From: Halomonas socia
GTDB lineage: Bacteria > Pseudomonadota > Gammaproteobacteria > Pseudomonadales > Halomonadaceae
DNA length: 64,000 nt
Reading direction: 5' to 3'
NCBI RefSeq assembly: GCF_010977575.1
Contig: NZ_CP048812.1
Span: 3,472,001 to 3,536,000 of the forward strand
The notes under the pieces were generated by a model. The model saw only the letters and a list, made by a program, of their open reading frames with translations, had not been told where the DNA came from and made no database searches. Shown in pieces: positions 18,222-27,564 of this stretch. The stretch's first letter is position 1; every line of letters begins with the position of its first letter. A program made the translations under genes and the position numbers.

Positions 18222-19586
18222 ATGAGCAACTGGATAGCCACAGACGAGATTCGCGGCAACTTTGCCAAGGCGATGTCGGAGATGTACCGCCACGAGGTGC
18301 CGCAGTACGGCACCCTGCTGGCGCTGGTCGAGGCGGTCAACCGCGAGACGCTGGCGGCGGCCCCCGCGCTGCACGCCGCGCTGCGCGATGGTGACGAGCT
18401 GGCGCGGCTGGATGTCGAGCGCCACGGCGCGATTCGCGTCGGCACCCCGGCGGAGCTGGCCATGCTGCGCCGGGTGTTCGCGGTGATGGGCATGTACCCG
18501 GTGGGCTATTACGACCTCTCCGAGGCCGGCGTGCCGGTGCACTCCACGGCGTTTCGCCCGATGGACGACGCCGCGCTCAAGCGCAACCCGTTCCGCGTGT
18601 TCACCTCGCTGCTGCGCCTGGAGCTGATCGAGGATGCCGCGCTGCGCCAGCGCGCCGCCGAGATCCTCGCCGCCCGCGACATCTTCACCCCCGGCGTGCG
18701 CGAGCTGGTCGCCTCCGCCGAGCACCAGGGCGGGCTCGACGCGGCCCAGGCCGAGCGCTTCGTGGCCGAGGCGCTGGAAACCTTTCGCTGGCACCGCGAG
18801 GCCACCGTCGACCTGGCCACCTATCGCGCGCTGAGCGGCGAGCACCGCCTGATCGCCGACGTGGTGTGCTTCCGCGGCCCGCATATCAACCACCTGACGC
18901 CGCGCACCCTGGACATCGACGAAGTGCAGCGGCGCATGCCCGCGGCCGGCATCGACCCCAAGGCGATCATCGAAGGCCCGCCGCGGCGCGTCTGCCCGAT
19001 CCTGCTGCGCCAGACCAGCTTCAAGGCGCTGGAGGAGCCGATCCGCTTCGCCGGCGACCAGCAGGGCCACCACACCGCGCGCTTCGGCGAGATCGAACAG
19101 CGCGGCGTGGCGCTGACCCGCAAGGGGCGCGCGCTCTACGACCGCCTGCTGGCGGCCGCCCGCGAGGCGGATGCAGGCGCCGACAACGCCAGCCACCAGG
19201 CGCAGCTAAGCGAGGTGTTTGCCGACTTCCCCGACGACCCCGCCACGCTGCGCCGCGAGGGACTGGCCTTCTTCCACTACCGTGCCGTGCCCGACGTTGC
19301 TGTCGACACGCGGGACGCAAGCGACGTGGAGGCGCTGATCGAGCGTGGTGCGCTGGCCGCTACACCGATGACCTACGAAGACTTCCTGCCGGTGAGTGCC
19401 GCGGGCATCTTTCAGTCCAACCTCGGCGACGGCGTGGGTGATGGTTATAGCCATTCCAACCAGGCCAGCCACTCGAATCAGGCGCAGTTCGAAGCGGCGC
19501 TGGGGGCTAAGGTCATCGACGAGATCGCGCTCTACGAGCGGCGCCAGCAGGCATCATTGGAGCAGGCGCTGGCGGCACTCGCCTAA
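18222..19586 (+). CDS. hglS: 2-oxoadipate dioxygenase/decarboxylase (HglS/YdcJ family)
   Basis: The 454-residue protein belongs to the former DUF1338 family. HglS converts 2-oxoadipate to D-2-hydroxyglutarate in lysine catabolism. The ATG at 18222 was chosen for its AGGAGG site at 18211-18216. The family metal site is a two-His, one-Glu set. Matching residues appear as His69 (ERHGAIRVGT), His221 or His224 (GPHINHLTPR) and Glu290 (RFGEIEQRG). It follows the aminotransferase, forming a two-step unit. The next enzyme, a D-2-hydroxyglutarate dehydrogenase, is not in the window. Confidence 0.88.
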   Translation: MSNWIATDEIRGNFAKAMSEMYRHEVPQYGTLLALVEAVNRETLAAAPALHAALRDGDELARLDVERHGAIRVGTPAELAMLRRVFAVMGMYPVGYYDLSEAGVPVHSTAFRPMDDAALKRNPFRVFTSLLRLELIEDAALRQRAAEILAARDIFTPGVRELVASAEHQGGLDAAQAERFVAEALETFRWHREATVDLATYRALSGEHRLIADVVCFRGPHINHLTPRTLDIDEVQRRMPAAGIDPKAIIEGPPRRVCPILLRQTSFKALEEPIRFAGDQQGHHTARFGEIEQRGVALTRKGRALYDRLLAAAREADAGADNASHQAQLSEVFADFPDDPATLRREGLAFFHYRAVPDVAVDTRDASDVEALIERGALAATPMTYEDFLPVSAAGIFQSNLGDGVGDGYSHSNQASHSNQAQFEAALGAKVIDEIALYERRQQASLEQALAALA

Positions 19587-19607
19587 ACTCGAGTTTCAGC
19601 CATGCCA

Positions 19608-19628
19608 AACGCCAGCCGAAGGCTGGTG
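19608..19628 (-). terminator. Hairpin terminator of the fli operon
   Basis: On the minus strand CCAGC-C(TTCG)G-GCTGG forms a stable UUCG tetraloop hairpin followed by CGTTTGG. It lies about 30 bases after the fliR stop and between the convergent hglS and fliR genes. The T tract is short, so termination strength is uncertain. Confidence 0.6.
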
Positions 19629-19658
19629 TCCGCCGCTTATCGAGGCCGGAGCCGGGCA

Positions 19659-20450
19659 TCAGCTTAACGGCGCCATCACTTCGAGTAGATGCTGCAGAAA
19701 CCCCAGGCTGTCGCTGAACAGCCTCTGTAGGAAGCGGGCGAAGTCGGTCATCAGCACCATCAACAGGAAGATGCCCACGGTCAGCGAGGTGGGGAAGCCG
19801 ATATTGAACACCGTGAGCTGTGGCGCCGAGCGGTTGAGGATGCCCAGCGAGAGGTTGATGATCAGCAGCGAGCCGACCAGCGGCAGCGCCAGCAGCATGC
19901 CTGAGACGAAGATGGTGCCGCCGAAGCGCACCAGCATCTCGAAGGCGCCGGCGTTGAAGCTGCCGATGCCGATCGGCAGGGTGACGAAGGTCGAGGCGAG
20001 GATCTCGATCACGATCAGGTGGCCGTTGAAGGCCAGGAACATCAGCAGGGTGATCATGTAGAACACCCGCGACAGGATCATGGTGTTGGTGCCGCTGCCG
20101 GCATCGAAGAAGGTGGCGAAGGCCAGGCCCATCTGCAGGCCGATGAACTCGCCGGCCGCCTGCACCACTGCAAACATCACCTGCATGGTCAGCCCGATGG
20201 CGACGCCGATCAGCATCTGCTCGATCATGATGCCAAGGCTCGCCCAGGAGAGGATCGGCGCCTCGGGCAGTTCCGGCAGGCTGGGGCCGATGACTATCGT
20301 GAGCAGCACCGCCAGGCCAATCTTGGCCTGATTGGGTACCGACGAGTGGCCCATCAGCGGCGCAGCCATCATGAACGCGGTGATGCGCACGAAGGGCCAC
20401 AGGAACAGCATCAGCCAGGTCTGCAGCTGGGCGAAGGTGACCTCGACCAT
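19659..20450 (-). CDS. fliR: FliR, flagellar export gate protein
   Basis: FliR is an inner-membrane component of the flagellar type III export gate with FliP and FliQ. The product is 263 residues with about six hydrophobic spans. The N-terminal LMLFLWPFVRITAFMMAAPL and the central LQMGLAFATFFDAGSGTNTM fit the family. It ends the fliF-to-fliR run. flhB and flhA are not in this window. Confidence 0.96.
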   Translation of the reverse strand: MVEVTFAQLQTWLMLFLWPFVRITAFMMAAPLMGHSSVPNQAKIGLAVLLTIVIGPSLPELPEAPILSWASLGIMIEQMLIGVAIGLTMQVMFAVVQAAGEFIGLQMGLAFATFFDAGSGTNTMILSRVFYMITLLMFLAFNGHLIVIEILASTFVTLPIGIGSFNAGAFEMLVRFGGTIFVSGMLLALPLVGSLLIINLSLGILNRSAPQLTVFNIGFPTSLTVGIFLLMVLMTDFARFLQRLFSDSLGFLQHLLEVMAPLS

Positions 20451-20462
20451 GGGCGGGCGCCG

Positions 20463-20732
20463 TCAGCTCAACATCAGCGGGATGTTGGTGAACAGCTCGC
20501 GGGTGAAGTCGGTGATCAATTTGAGCAGCCAGGGCCCGGCGAATACCAGCACCGTGAACACGCCGAGGATCTTGGGGATGAACGACAGCGTCATCTCGTT
20601 GATCTGGGTGGCGGCCTGGAACAGGCTGACGGTAAGGCCGGTGAGCAGGGCGGTGATCAGCAGCGGGCCAGCCAGGAACAGCGTGACCCGCATGCCTTGG
20701 TAGGCCATGCCCATGACGACTTCGGGTGTCAT
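20463..20732 (-). CDS. fliQ: FliQ, flagellar export gate protein
   Basis: The product is 89 residues with two transmembrane hairpin helices. It begins MTPEVVMGMAYQGMRVTLFL and contains the conserved LFQAATQINEMTLSFIPK. It is placed between fliP and fliR as in the standard export-gate order. Confidence 0.97.
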   Translation of the reverse strand: MTPEVVMGMAYQGMRVTLFLAGPLLITALLTGLTVSLFQAATQINEMTLSFIPKILGVFTVLVFAGPWLLKLITDFTRELFTNIPLMLS

Positions 20733-20750
20733 TGCGAACTCCTCGTGGGG

Positions 20751-21500
20751 TCATATGTAGAAGCTCTCGGCCAGCGAGCCGATGATCAGTTGCCAGCCGT
20801 CGACGAGCACGAACAGCATCAGCTTGAACGGCAGCGAGATGGTTGCCGGTGGCACCATCATCATACCCAGCGACATCAGTACGCTGGCCACCACCAGGTC
20901 GATGATCAGAAACGGGATGAAGATGGTGAAGCCGATCTGGAAGGCGGTCTTCAGCTCGCTGGTGACGAAGGCTGGCATCAGCACGCGCATCGGCAGCTCT
21001 TCCGGGCCCTGCATCTCGCCAACGTCGGCCAGGCGCACGAATAGCGCTAGGTCCGGCTCACGGGTCTGGGCCAGCATGAACTCGCGAAACGGCTGGCTGG
21101 CCACCAGCAGGAACTCGTCGAAGTTCATGTCGTCGGCGGAGAGCGGCAGCCAGGCATCCTCATAGACCTGGGCGAACACCGGCGACATCACGAAGAAGGT
21201 CAGAAACAGCGCCAGGCCGAGCAGCACCTGATTGGGTGGCGCCGACTGGGTGCCCATGGCGGTGCGCAGCAGGCTGAGCACGATGATGATACGGGTGAAG
21301 CCGGTCATCATCAGCAGCAGCGCCGGCAGGAATGCCATCGAGCTGAGCAGCAGCAGGGTCTGCAGATGCATCGACCACTGCTGGCCACCGTCATCGGTGG
21401 GCTGGCTGGTGATACCGGGGATGGTGGCCTGGGCGAAGGCGGCACTCGGCAGCCACCACACCAGCAGGGCAAGCAGCAGGAGAAGTACGAGGCGCCGCAT
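20751..21500 (-). CDS. fliP: FliP, flagellar export gate protein
   Basis: The product is 249 residues from the ATG at 21500. The open frame extends to 21812, but that part only shadows fliO and lacks FliP character. A cleavable signal ends near AAFAQA. Conserved stretches include [20 protein letters not shown] and [17 protein letters not shown]. FliP forms the pentameric core of the export gate with FliQ and FliR. It follows fliO with a 5-base gap. Confidence 0.96.
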   Translation of the reverse strand: MRRLVLLLLLALLVWWLPSAAFAQATIPGITSQPTDDGGQQWSMHLQTLLLLSSMAFLPALLLMMTGFTRIIIVLSLLRTAMGTQSAPPNQVLLGLALFLTFFVMSPVFAQVYEDAWLPLSADDMNFDEFLLVASQPFREFMLAQTREPDLALFVRLADVGEMQGPEELPMRVLMPAFVTSELKTAFQIGFTIFIPFLIIDLVVASVLMSLGMMMVPPATISLPFKLMLFVLVDGWQLIIGSLAESFYI

Positions 21501-21505
21501 CGAGG

Positions 21506-21973
21506 TCACGGCCGGCTGCCCTTGCCGCGGCCCAGGGCCTGACCGGCGTTCTGCTTTAAAGCACTGGCGAAGCGCGAGGCGAAACTGCTGCCTTCTGGGT
21601 GCACGGGCGAGGGCGGCATCGTGTCGACCGGCGCGGCGCACTCGTGGAGCTTGTTGACCTGCCCGCCGCCCACGCCGAGCACCAGCCAGGTGCCTTCGAC
21701 GTCGACGATCACCACCCGCTCGCGGTTGCCCACTGCAGTGCTGCCGACCACCTTGAGGTGCTGGCCGTGCACGCGCCCCTGCGGGTGCAGGCGCTTGACC
21801 AGGTAGCTGCACAGGAAGATCACCGCCACCACCAGTGCCAGGGCCGCCGCGGTCTTGCCCAGCGCCGCCATGCCGAGCAGGGCGTCGCTGCTGCCTACGC
21901 TACCCTCGAGAGCCACCAGGCCGCTGGTGTCGACCTGCGGGGCGGGCTCGGGTGTCGAAACGCGCTCGCTCAT
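21506..21973 (-). CDS. fliO: FliO, export-gate assembly protein
   Basis: FliO is a small membrane protein that helps FliP assemble. The product is 155 residues with one hydrophobic span near residues 37-56 ([20 protein letters not shown]). A cytoplasmic domain follows with [20 protein letters not shown], characteristic of FliO. Its ATG overlaps the fliN stop by 4 bases. Confidence 0.93.
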   Translation of the reverse strand: MSERVSTPEPAPQVDTSGLVALEGSVGSSDALLGMAALGKTAAALALVVAVIFLCSYLVKRLHPQGRVHGQHLKVVGSTAVGNRERVVIVDVEGTWLVLGVGGGQVNKLHECAAPVDTMPPSPVHPEGSSFASRFASALKQNAGQALGRGKGSRP

Positions 21974-22470
21974 CGGTTGAGTTTCTGCACGCGCTCGGAG
22001 GGGGTGATGATCTCGGTCACGCGGATGCCGTACTTGTCATCCACCACCACCACTTCGCCCTGGGCGATCAGGTAGCCGTTGATCAGGATGTCCATCGGCT
22101 CGCCGGCCAGGCCTTCGAGCTCGATCACTGAGCCCTGGGCGAGCTCGAGTAGCTGCTTGATGGTGATGCGGGTGCGGCCGAGCTCGACGCTGAGCTTGAC
22201 CGGGATGTCCATGACCATTTCCAGGTCGCGGGCGGCACCGCTGCCTTGGCCCTTGTCGAGGGGCTTGAAGACCTTGGAGCCGGCGGCTTCCGGCTCCGGC
22301 TGGCTGGCCGGGGCCTCGGCTTCGCTTTCGGCCTGCTCGGCCAGCGCTTCGGCCCAGGGGTCGTCCTCGGCGGGCGCCGCATCGCCCTGTTCGGCCATGG
22401 CGCTGGCCCAGTCGTCATCTGTGGCGCTCTGATCGGGCTTGTTGGGATCAGGCTTGTTGGGATCAGTCAT
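21970..22470 (-). CDS. fliN: FliN, motor switch protein
   Basis: FliN forms the lower C ring with FliM and controls rotation sense and export docking. I took the ATG at 22470 (166 residues), which overlaps the end of fliM by 8 bases. The first 80 residues are an acidic, Ala/Glu-rich linker starting with a short repeat (DPNKP twice). The SpoA domain follows (DIPVKLSVELGRTRITIKQL to YGIRVTEIITPSERV). The long linker resembles that of pseudomonads. Confidence 0.95.
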   Translation of the reverse strand: MTDPNKPDPNKPDQSATDDDWASAMAEQGDAAPAEDDPWAEALAEQAESEAEAPASQPEPEAAGSKVFKPLDKGQGSGAARDLEMVMDIPVKLSVELGRTRITIKQLLELAQGSVIELEGLAGEPMDILINGYLIAQGEVVVVDDKYGIRVTEIITPSERVQKLNR

Positions 22471-23515
22471 TATCGGATTCCTTGGCTTGCGGCGTTGACC
22501 CTTTGACGAAAGTTTCCTTGGCCGACTTGGATGGCGGAGCATGCTCGATCAGGCTGTTGACGCGCAGCGCACGCTGACCATGTTGGCTACCGTATTCGCA
22601 GCGCATCACCGGTACGCCGTCGACGCTGGCGGTGACGATTTCCGGCAGTTCGATGGGCAGCACGTCGCCGACTCCAAGCGACATCACCCGGCCGATGCTG
22701 CTGGGGATATCGACGAAGTCGGCGATCAGCTCGACGTGGGAGCGCTTGATCTCACCGGCCATGCGCTGGCCCCACTGCCGCTCCTCTTCGGGGTGGCTGT
22801 CGGTGAGCGGGCCGCTGAGCTGCTCGCGTAGCGGCTCGATCATCGAGTAGGGCATGCAGATTTGGAAATCGCTGGTCAGGTTGCCGACTTCCAGGTGGAA
22901 GGTGCTGTTGACCACGATCTCGTTGGGCGAGTTGGTGATGTTGGCGAACTTGACCTGCATCTCGGAGCGCAGGAACTCCACCTCCAGCGGATACACCGAG
23001 CGCCAGGCTTCCTGGTAGGCGTCTAGGGCGAGTTTCAGCAGGCGGCGGATGATGCGCTGTTCGGTGTGGGTGAACTCGCGACCTTCCGACTTGGTAAGAA
23101 AGCGCCCGTCGCCGCCGAACAGGTTGTCGACCACCATGAATACCAGGCTCGGCGGGAACACCACCAGCGCCGAGCCGCGCAGCGGCTTGAGCGCCACCAG
23201 GTTGAGGTTGGTGGGCACCGGGACATTGCGCGAGAAGTCGCTGTAGCTCTGGTAGCGCACGGTGTCGACGGTGATGTCGGCACTGCGCCGCAGCAGGTTG
23301 AACAGGCTCATGCGGAAGTGCCGCGCGAACCGCTCGTTGATGATGTCCAGGGCGTGCAGACGCTCGCGTATGACCCGGTGCTGGGTGGCCGGGTCATAGG
23401 GGCGAATACGCGCGTCGCCGCTCTTGCTATCGCTAGGAGCAGCCTCTTCTTCGCCGCTGACGCCCTTGAGCAGGGCGTCGATCTCTTCTTGAGAGAGCAG
23501 GTCGTCTTGGGACAT
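22463..23515 (-). CDS. fliM: FliM, motor switch protein
   Basis: The product is 350 residues. The N-terminal CheY-binding peptide is MSQDDLLSQEEIDALL. The middle domain includes GGDGRFLTKSEGREFTHTEQ. A C-terminal SpoA region follows (LGVGDVLPIELPEIVTASVD). FliM receives the CheY-P signal and switches the motor. It is placed between fliL and fliN in the operon. Confidence 0.97.
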   Translation of the reverse strand: MSQDDLLSQEEIDALLKGVSGEEEAAPSDSKSGDARIRPYDPATQHRVIRERLHALDIINERFARHFRMSLFNLLRRSADITVDTVRYQSYSDFSRNVPVPTNLNLVALKPLRGSALVVFPPSLVFMVVDNLFGGDGRFLTKSEGREFTHTEQRIIRRLLKLALDAYQEAWRSVYPLEVEFLRSEMQVKFANITNSPNEIVVNSTFHLEVGNLTSDFQICMPYSMIEPLREQLSGPLTDSHPEEERQWGQRMAGEIKRSHVELIADFVDIPSSIGRVMSLGVGDVLPIELPEIVTASVDGVPVMRCEYGSQHGQRALRVNSLIEHAPPSKSAKETFVKGSTPQAKESDND

Positions 23516-23562
23516 GGCGCTATTGCACTTCTCGATGAAGACTCAAGGGTTCAGCGTCGTGG

Positions 23563-24048
23563 TCACTGGACGATGAATTCGGTATACAACACGTCGTTGA
23601 CCATCAGCGACGGCTGCGGGTCGGTCAGCGGCTGGTCGAACAGGGCCAGGATCTCGGCCGACAACTGCTGCTTGCCCTCGGGGCTGATCAGATCCTCGGC
23701 CTGCTGGCTGGAGAGCAGCATCAGCAGGCGGCTGCGCACCTGGGGCATGTGCTCCTCGATCAGCTCGCGGGTGGTGTCGTTGCCGACCCGCAGCGACAGC
23801 CCGATATAGAGCAGCTGCTGGTCGTAGTGACGGCTCTGCAAGTTGACCGTGAACGGGTTGACGTCGACGAAGATCGGCGCCGGGGCGCGGATCTCTTCGA
23901 CCACGGTCTGGGCGCCTGGATCGGCCTCGCCGCTGCGGCTGTCCATCATGTAGTACATGGCCGCTGAGCTGCCCATCGAGAACAGAATGATCAGCAAGCC
24001 GATGATCCACCAGGGTTTGCGGCTGCCCGCGCTGCGATTCTTTGCCAT
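23563..24048 (-). CDS. fliL: FliL, stator-associated membrane protein
   Basis: FliL is a single-pass inner-membrane protein that supports stator function. The start is uncertain: GTG 24060 or ATG 24048. The ATG has a GGTGG site about 8 bases upstream and gives 161 residues. The TM segment is about residues 15-35 (WIIGLLIILFSMGSSAAMYY). A periplasmic domain with PIFVDVNPFTVNLQSRHYDQ follows. A 200-base gap separates it from fliK, suggesting its own promoter. Confidence 0.93.
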   Translation of the reverse strand: MAKNRSAGSRKPWWIIGLLIILFSMGSSAAMYYMMDSRSGEADPGAQTVVEEIRAPAPIFVDVNPFTVNLQSRHYDQQLLYIGLSLRVGNDTTRELIEEHMPQVRSRLLMLLSSQQAEDLISPEGKQQLSAEILALFDQPLTDPQPSLMVNDVLYTEFIVQ

Positions 24049-24201
24049 TGTCTTTGCCACCGATAGATAGGCGACCCCGAGGGGTGCATTCTAGAAAGCA
24101 GTATGGCGATAGCGGTGCCATCGCCATGGTTCGAAAAGGCCGGCCTAAACCGCGTATCTTGGCGCTTTACCAGATCCGCGAGGCTTTGACCTGCTACATC
24201 G

Positions 24202-24228
24202 TTATCGGCCCCGCGGGCGAGACATTGA
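24202..24228 (-). promoter_or_regulatory. Candidate sigma-28 promoter upstream of fliL
   Basis: On the minus strand a perfect GCCGATAA lies 11 bases after TCAATGTC. The -10 box matches the FliA consensus exactly, but the -35 box matches poorly. It sits in the 200-base gap between fliK and fliL, where an internal promoter for fliLMNOPQR would make sense. Confidence 0.35.
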
Positions 24229-24262
24229 GGGTGACAACTCAACGCGCCGCCACACGGTGCGC

Positions 24263-25648
24263 TCAGGCGTAGAGATCGACGCGGCCGTCGAGCTCCAGCG
24301 GGCGGTCCGGCAGCGCCTCGGCGGTGTCACCGAGGACTTTATCTTCGCTACCCGATGCGCTGCCGCCGTGCTGGCCGCTACCGCCGCCGTTGGCGAAGGT
24401 CATCTCACCCTGCTGGCCTCCGGCGTGCTCGCCGACCGTTGCCTCACTCAGTGAAATACCCTGCTCCTCGAGGGCCTCGCGCAGTTGCGGGATGGCCTGC
24501 TCGAGGGCGCCGCGAACCTGGGCGTGGGCCGAGAGGAACTGCGCCTGGGCGCCGTTCTCGCCGAGCTTGAGGCTCACCGAGAGCGGCCCCAGTTCGGCGG
24601 GGTTGAGGCGCAGCTCGACGCGCTGCTCGCCGCGCTGGGTGAGGTTGATCAGCTGCTGGCCGAGCTGCTGCTGCCACTGCTGGCTGGCCACTGGGGCGCT
24701 CAGCGCCGCACTGTTGGGGTTGGCCAGCGGCTGGCCGAGCGGCTGCGGGCTGGCGGTAGTGCCCTGGGCACTGGCGGCGGGCGCTGCTGGCATGCCGTTG
24801 GCCTCGCCGCTGGCGGCGCTGGGGGCCTCGCTGCGGCCATTCAGGGCGGCGAACAGCGGGGCCTCGCTACCGGGCTGCGGCTGGCCTGCGGCTGGCTGAG
24901 GGGTGGCAGCAGCGCCGGGGCTCGCCGCGGGGGCGGCCTGAGCGGCGCTGCGTAGCGCCTGCTGAGTGATCTCGGCGAGCGCCTCGCGGCCGGCGGGCTT
25001 GGCTTCCCGCGCGGCGGCGGGGTCGAGCAGCAGGGCGTCGCTGGTGGCGCGCGGCTGGCGCGTGTCGCCCTCGGCCTGGCCGAGAGCACGCGCCTGCAGG
25101 GCGGCCAGTTCGGCGCCCGGTCGTTGGCTGCTAGACGGGTTGCTCAGGCCCTGCCCGGGCGTAGCCAGCGGCCGGCCGGCGGCGTCGATCAACGCCATGC
25201 GCTGGCGTACCTCGGCCAGCAGCGCCGACTCTTCGCCGGCGTCCAGGCTCACGGCACCTGGCAGCGAGTGGTTGGCCTGGGCGTCGCCGTTTAGCAGCGC
25301 CTCGAGGGCGGCCAGCGGCGCCTCACCATGCGGGTCGGCTGCTGCCTCGTCGAGTACGCCCTCGATCAGCGCCAGCGCTTCGGCCTGGCCATCGCCGTCG
25401 GCCACCTCATTGGCGATACCCTCGACCAGGCGTTCGGCCAGCGCCGCCAGGTCGGCGGGCAGTTCTCCGCCGCCGTTGGCACCAGGCTTGGCGTGACTCG
25501 CCCCCAGCAGTTGGGTGAGGCCGGCAGCGTGGGCGGCCTGGTTGAGCTGCTCGGCGAAGGCGCCGTCGCTTGTGAGCTTGCCCCCGGGCTGGGAGTTGGC
25601 GGCCTTGCCGGTGCCGGCAGTGGCGGTCAGAAGCGCAGAGATGTCCAT
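24263..25648 (-). CDS. fliK: FliK, hook-length control protein
   Basis: FliK measures hook length and switches export specificity. The product is 461 residues, with an Ala/Gln/Pro-rich, poorly conserved N-terminal ruler of about 320 residues. The conserved C-terminal domain follows, with QRVELRLNPAELGPLSVSLK and AQVRGALEQAIPQLREALEE. It is placed between fliJ and fliL, as in related genomes. Confidence 0.93.
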   Translation of the reverse strand: MDISALLTATAGTGKAANSQPGGKLTSDGAFAEQLNQAAHAAGLTQLLGASHAKPGANGGGELPADLAALAERLVEGIANEVADGDGQAEALALIEGVLDEAAADPHGEAPLAALEALLNGDAQANHSLPGAVSLDAGEESALLAEVRQRMALIDAAGRPLATPGQGLSNPSSSQRPGAELAALQARALGQAEGDTRQPRATSDALLLDPAAAREAKPAGREALAEITQQALRSAAQAAPAASPGAAATPQPAAGQPQPGSEAPLFAALNGRSEAPSAASGEANGMPAAPAASAQGTTASPQPLGQPLANPNSAALSAPVASQQWQQQLGQQLINLTQRGEQRVELRLNPAELGPLSVSLKLGENGAQAQFLSAHAQVRGALEQAIPQLREALEEQGISLSEATVGEHAGGQQGEMTFANGGGSGQHGGSASGSEDKVLGDTAEALPDRPLELDGRVDLYA

Positions 25649-25690
25649 GGTGCCTCCTTGTACGGGCCAGCCGGTGATCGCCGGCGAGGC

Positions 25691-25712
25691 GGCCGCGCGG
25701 GTTGGCGCGGCC
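25691..25712 (-). other. Intercistronic hairpin between fliJ and fliK
   Basis: GGCCGCGC and GCGCGGCC form a perfect 8-bp stem with a 6-base loop in the 72-base gap. No T tract follows. It may modulate relative mRNA stability within the operon. Confidence 0.45.
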
Positions 25713-25720
25713 GGGTTGTG

Positions 25721-26182
25721 TCAGTGACTGTCGTCTTGTTCGCGGCGGCGGCGCAGCAGGGCATTGGTGCTCAATTCGTCGTTGACGCGCTGTTCGTGAC
25801 GCTGGGCCTGCTGACGAATCTGGTCGGCGCGGCGGCTGGCCAGGGTGTCGTAGGAGGAGAGCTTGCGCTGCTCCTGCTGCCAGTGCTGCTGGCTCGAGGC
25901 CACGCGCTGCTCTTGATCGCCGAGGGCCTGCCTGGCGCGCACGATGGCGGCATCCAGCGAGGCCAGGAACTGCTGATAGTTGTGCATGGTGGCCGGGTCG
26001 ATGCCGGCGTGCATGGCGTCCTGCAGGCGTTGGGCGTACTCCAGCCGGTAGCGGCCCAGGGCGTCGAGCTGGGCCACGGTGTGCTGCTGGGTGCGGCGCT
26101 CGTTGGCCAGCGCCGTACCGGCGCTGTCGCGGGCCTCGCGGGCCAGGTCGAGCAGGGTGTCGAGCGGTTGCTGGTGCATCAT
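25721..26182 (-). CDS. fliJ: FliJ, export ATPase stalk protein
   Basis: The product is a 153-residue all-helical coiled-coil protein, rich in Arg, Gln and Glu. It fits FliJ, the central stalk of the FliI ATPase and a chaperone escort. Its start overlaps the fliI stop by 4 bases. Recognition rests on position, size and coiled-coil composition, since FliJ sequence is poorly conserved. Confidence 0.9.
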   Translation of the reverse strand: MMHQQPLDTLLDLAREARDSAGTALANERRTQQHTVAQLDALGRYRLEYAQRLQDAMHAGIDPATMHNYQQFLASLDAAIVRARQALGDQEQRVASSQQHWQQEQRKLSSYDTLASRRADQIRQQAQRHEQRVNDELSTNALLRRRREQDDSH

Positions 26183-27564
26183 TTACCCCCTCCAATGAGT
26201 GCTGACAGCGACTGACGTGACTGGTCGGCGGTGGCCTGCTCATCGATCCGCTGTTGCAGGAACTGCTCCAGGTGCGGGTAGATCTGCACCGCCTGGTCGA
26301 GCTGTGGGTCGTGGCCGGCGCTGTAGGCGCCGACGCTGATCAGGTCGCGGTTGCGCTGGAAGCGCGAGAACAGCTGCTTGAACTGCTGTGCCTGGCGCTG
26401 CTGGTCGTCGGCGACGATGGCGGTCATGGCGCGACTGATCGAGGCCTCGATATCGATGGCCGGATAGTGGCCAGACTCGGCCAGGGTGCGCGACAGCACG
26501 ATATGGCCGTCGAGGATCGCCCGCGCCGAGTCGGCGATGGGGTCCTGCTGGTCGTCGCCCTCAGTGAGTACGGTATAGAACGCCGTGATCGAGCCGCCGC
26601 CGCGCCGGGCGTTGCCGGCGCGCTCGACGAGTCCCGGCAGCTTGGCAAATACCGACGGCGGATAGCCCTTGGTGGCCGGCGGTTCGCCGATGGCCAGGGC
26701 GATCTCGCGCTGGGCCATGGCGTAGCGGGTCAGCGAGTCCATGATCAGCAGCACGTTGCGGCCAGCGTCGCGGAAGCCTTCCGCCAGGCGGGTGGCATAG
26801 GAGGCGCCCTGCAGGCGCTGCAGCGGCGAGGTGTCGGCGGGGGCGGCGACCACCACGGCGCGGCGCCGCCCCTCTTCGCCGAGGATGTTGTCGATGAAGT
26901 CCTGTACCTCACGGCCGCGCTCGCCGATCAGCCCGACGACGATGACGTCGGCCTGGGTGTAGCGGGCCATCATGCCCAGCAGCACCGACTTGCCGACGCC
27001 GGAGCCGGCGAACAGGCCCATGCGCTGGCCGCGGCCGACGCTGAGCAGGGCGTTGATGGCGCGAATGCCGACGTCGATCTGCGCCTCGATAGGCGCACGC
27101 GACAGCGGGTTGAGCGGTGGCGTGGCCAGCGGTGCGAAGGGCGCATCGTCGAGCGGGCCCTGGTCGTCAAGCGGGCGGCCGTTGCCGTCGACCACGCGGC
27201 CCAACAGCGAGTCGCCGATCGGGAAGCGTCGCGCGCTGCCGCCGTCGCCGTCGGTGAGCGGCAGCACGCGGGCGCCGGGGGAGAGCCCGCTGATCTCGGC
27301 CAGTGGCATCAGGAACAGTTTCTCGCCGGAGAAGCCCACTACCTCGGCCTCGGCGTACTGCGTCTCGCCGTGGACGCTGAGCTCGATGCGACAGCCACTG
27401 CCCAGCGCCACCTTGAGGCCCACCGCCTCGAGCACCATGCCGGTGGCGCGCACGATGCGCCCGCTGCTGCGGTAATGGGGCACCGCCTCGATGCGTGAGC
27501 TGACCCGCGTCAGCGCCTGCTGCCAGTGACGTTGGTGGCGGTTGTCGGCGACGGCGTCAACCAT
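26179..27564 (-). CDS. fliI: FliI, flagellar export ATPase
   Basis: The product is a 461-residue F1-beta-like ATPase driving protein export. I chose the ATG at 27564 ([14 protein letters not shown]), which overlaps fliH by 8 bases. The longer frame to 27687 only shadows fliH. The Walker A is [11 protein letters not shown] (P-loop). [19 protein letters not shown] and [20 protein letters not shown] match the catalytic Glu and Walker B regions. Confidence 0.97.
   Translation of the reverse strand: MVDAVADNRHQRHWQQALTRVSSRIEAVPHYRSSGRIVRATGMVLEAVGLKVALGSGCRIELSVHGETQYAEAEVVGFSGEKLFLMPLAEISGLSPGARVLPLTDGDGGSARRFPIGDSLLGRVVDGNGRPLDDQGPLDDAPFAPLATPPLNPLSRAPIEAQIDVGIRAINALLSVGRGQRMGLFAGSGVGKSVLLGMMARYTQADVIVVGLIGERGREVQDFIDNILGEEGRRRAVVVAAPADTSPLQRLQGASYATRLAEGFRDAGRNVLLIMDSLTRYAMAQREIALAIGEPPATKGYPPSVFAKLPGLVERAGNARRGGGSITAFYTVLTEGDDQQDPIADSARAILDGHIVLSRTLAESGHYPAIDIEASISRAMTAIVADDQQRQAQQFKQLFSRFQRNRDLISVGAYSAGHDPQLDQAVQIYPHLEQFLQQRIDEQATADQSRQSLSALIGGGK

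Noticed and set aside
20751..21812. A longer FliP starting at 21812
   Set aside because: The extra N-terminal part is a frame shadow of fliO. The ATG at 21500 gives the correct signal peptide and length.
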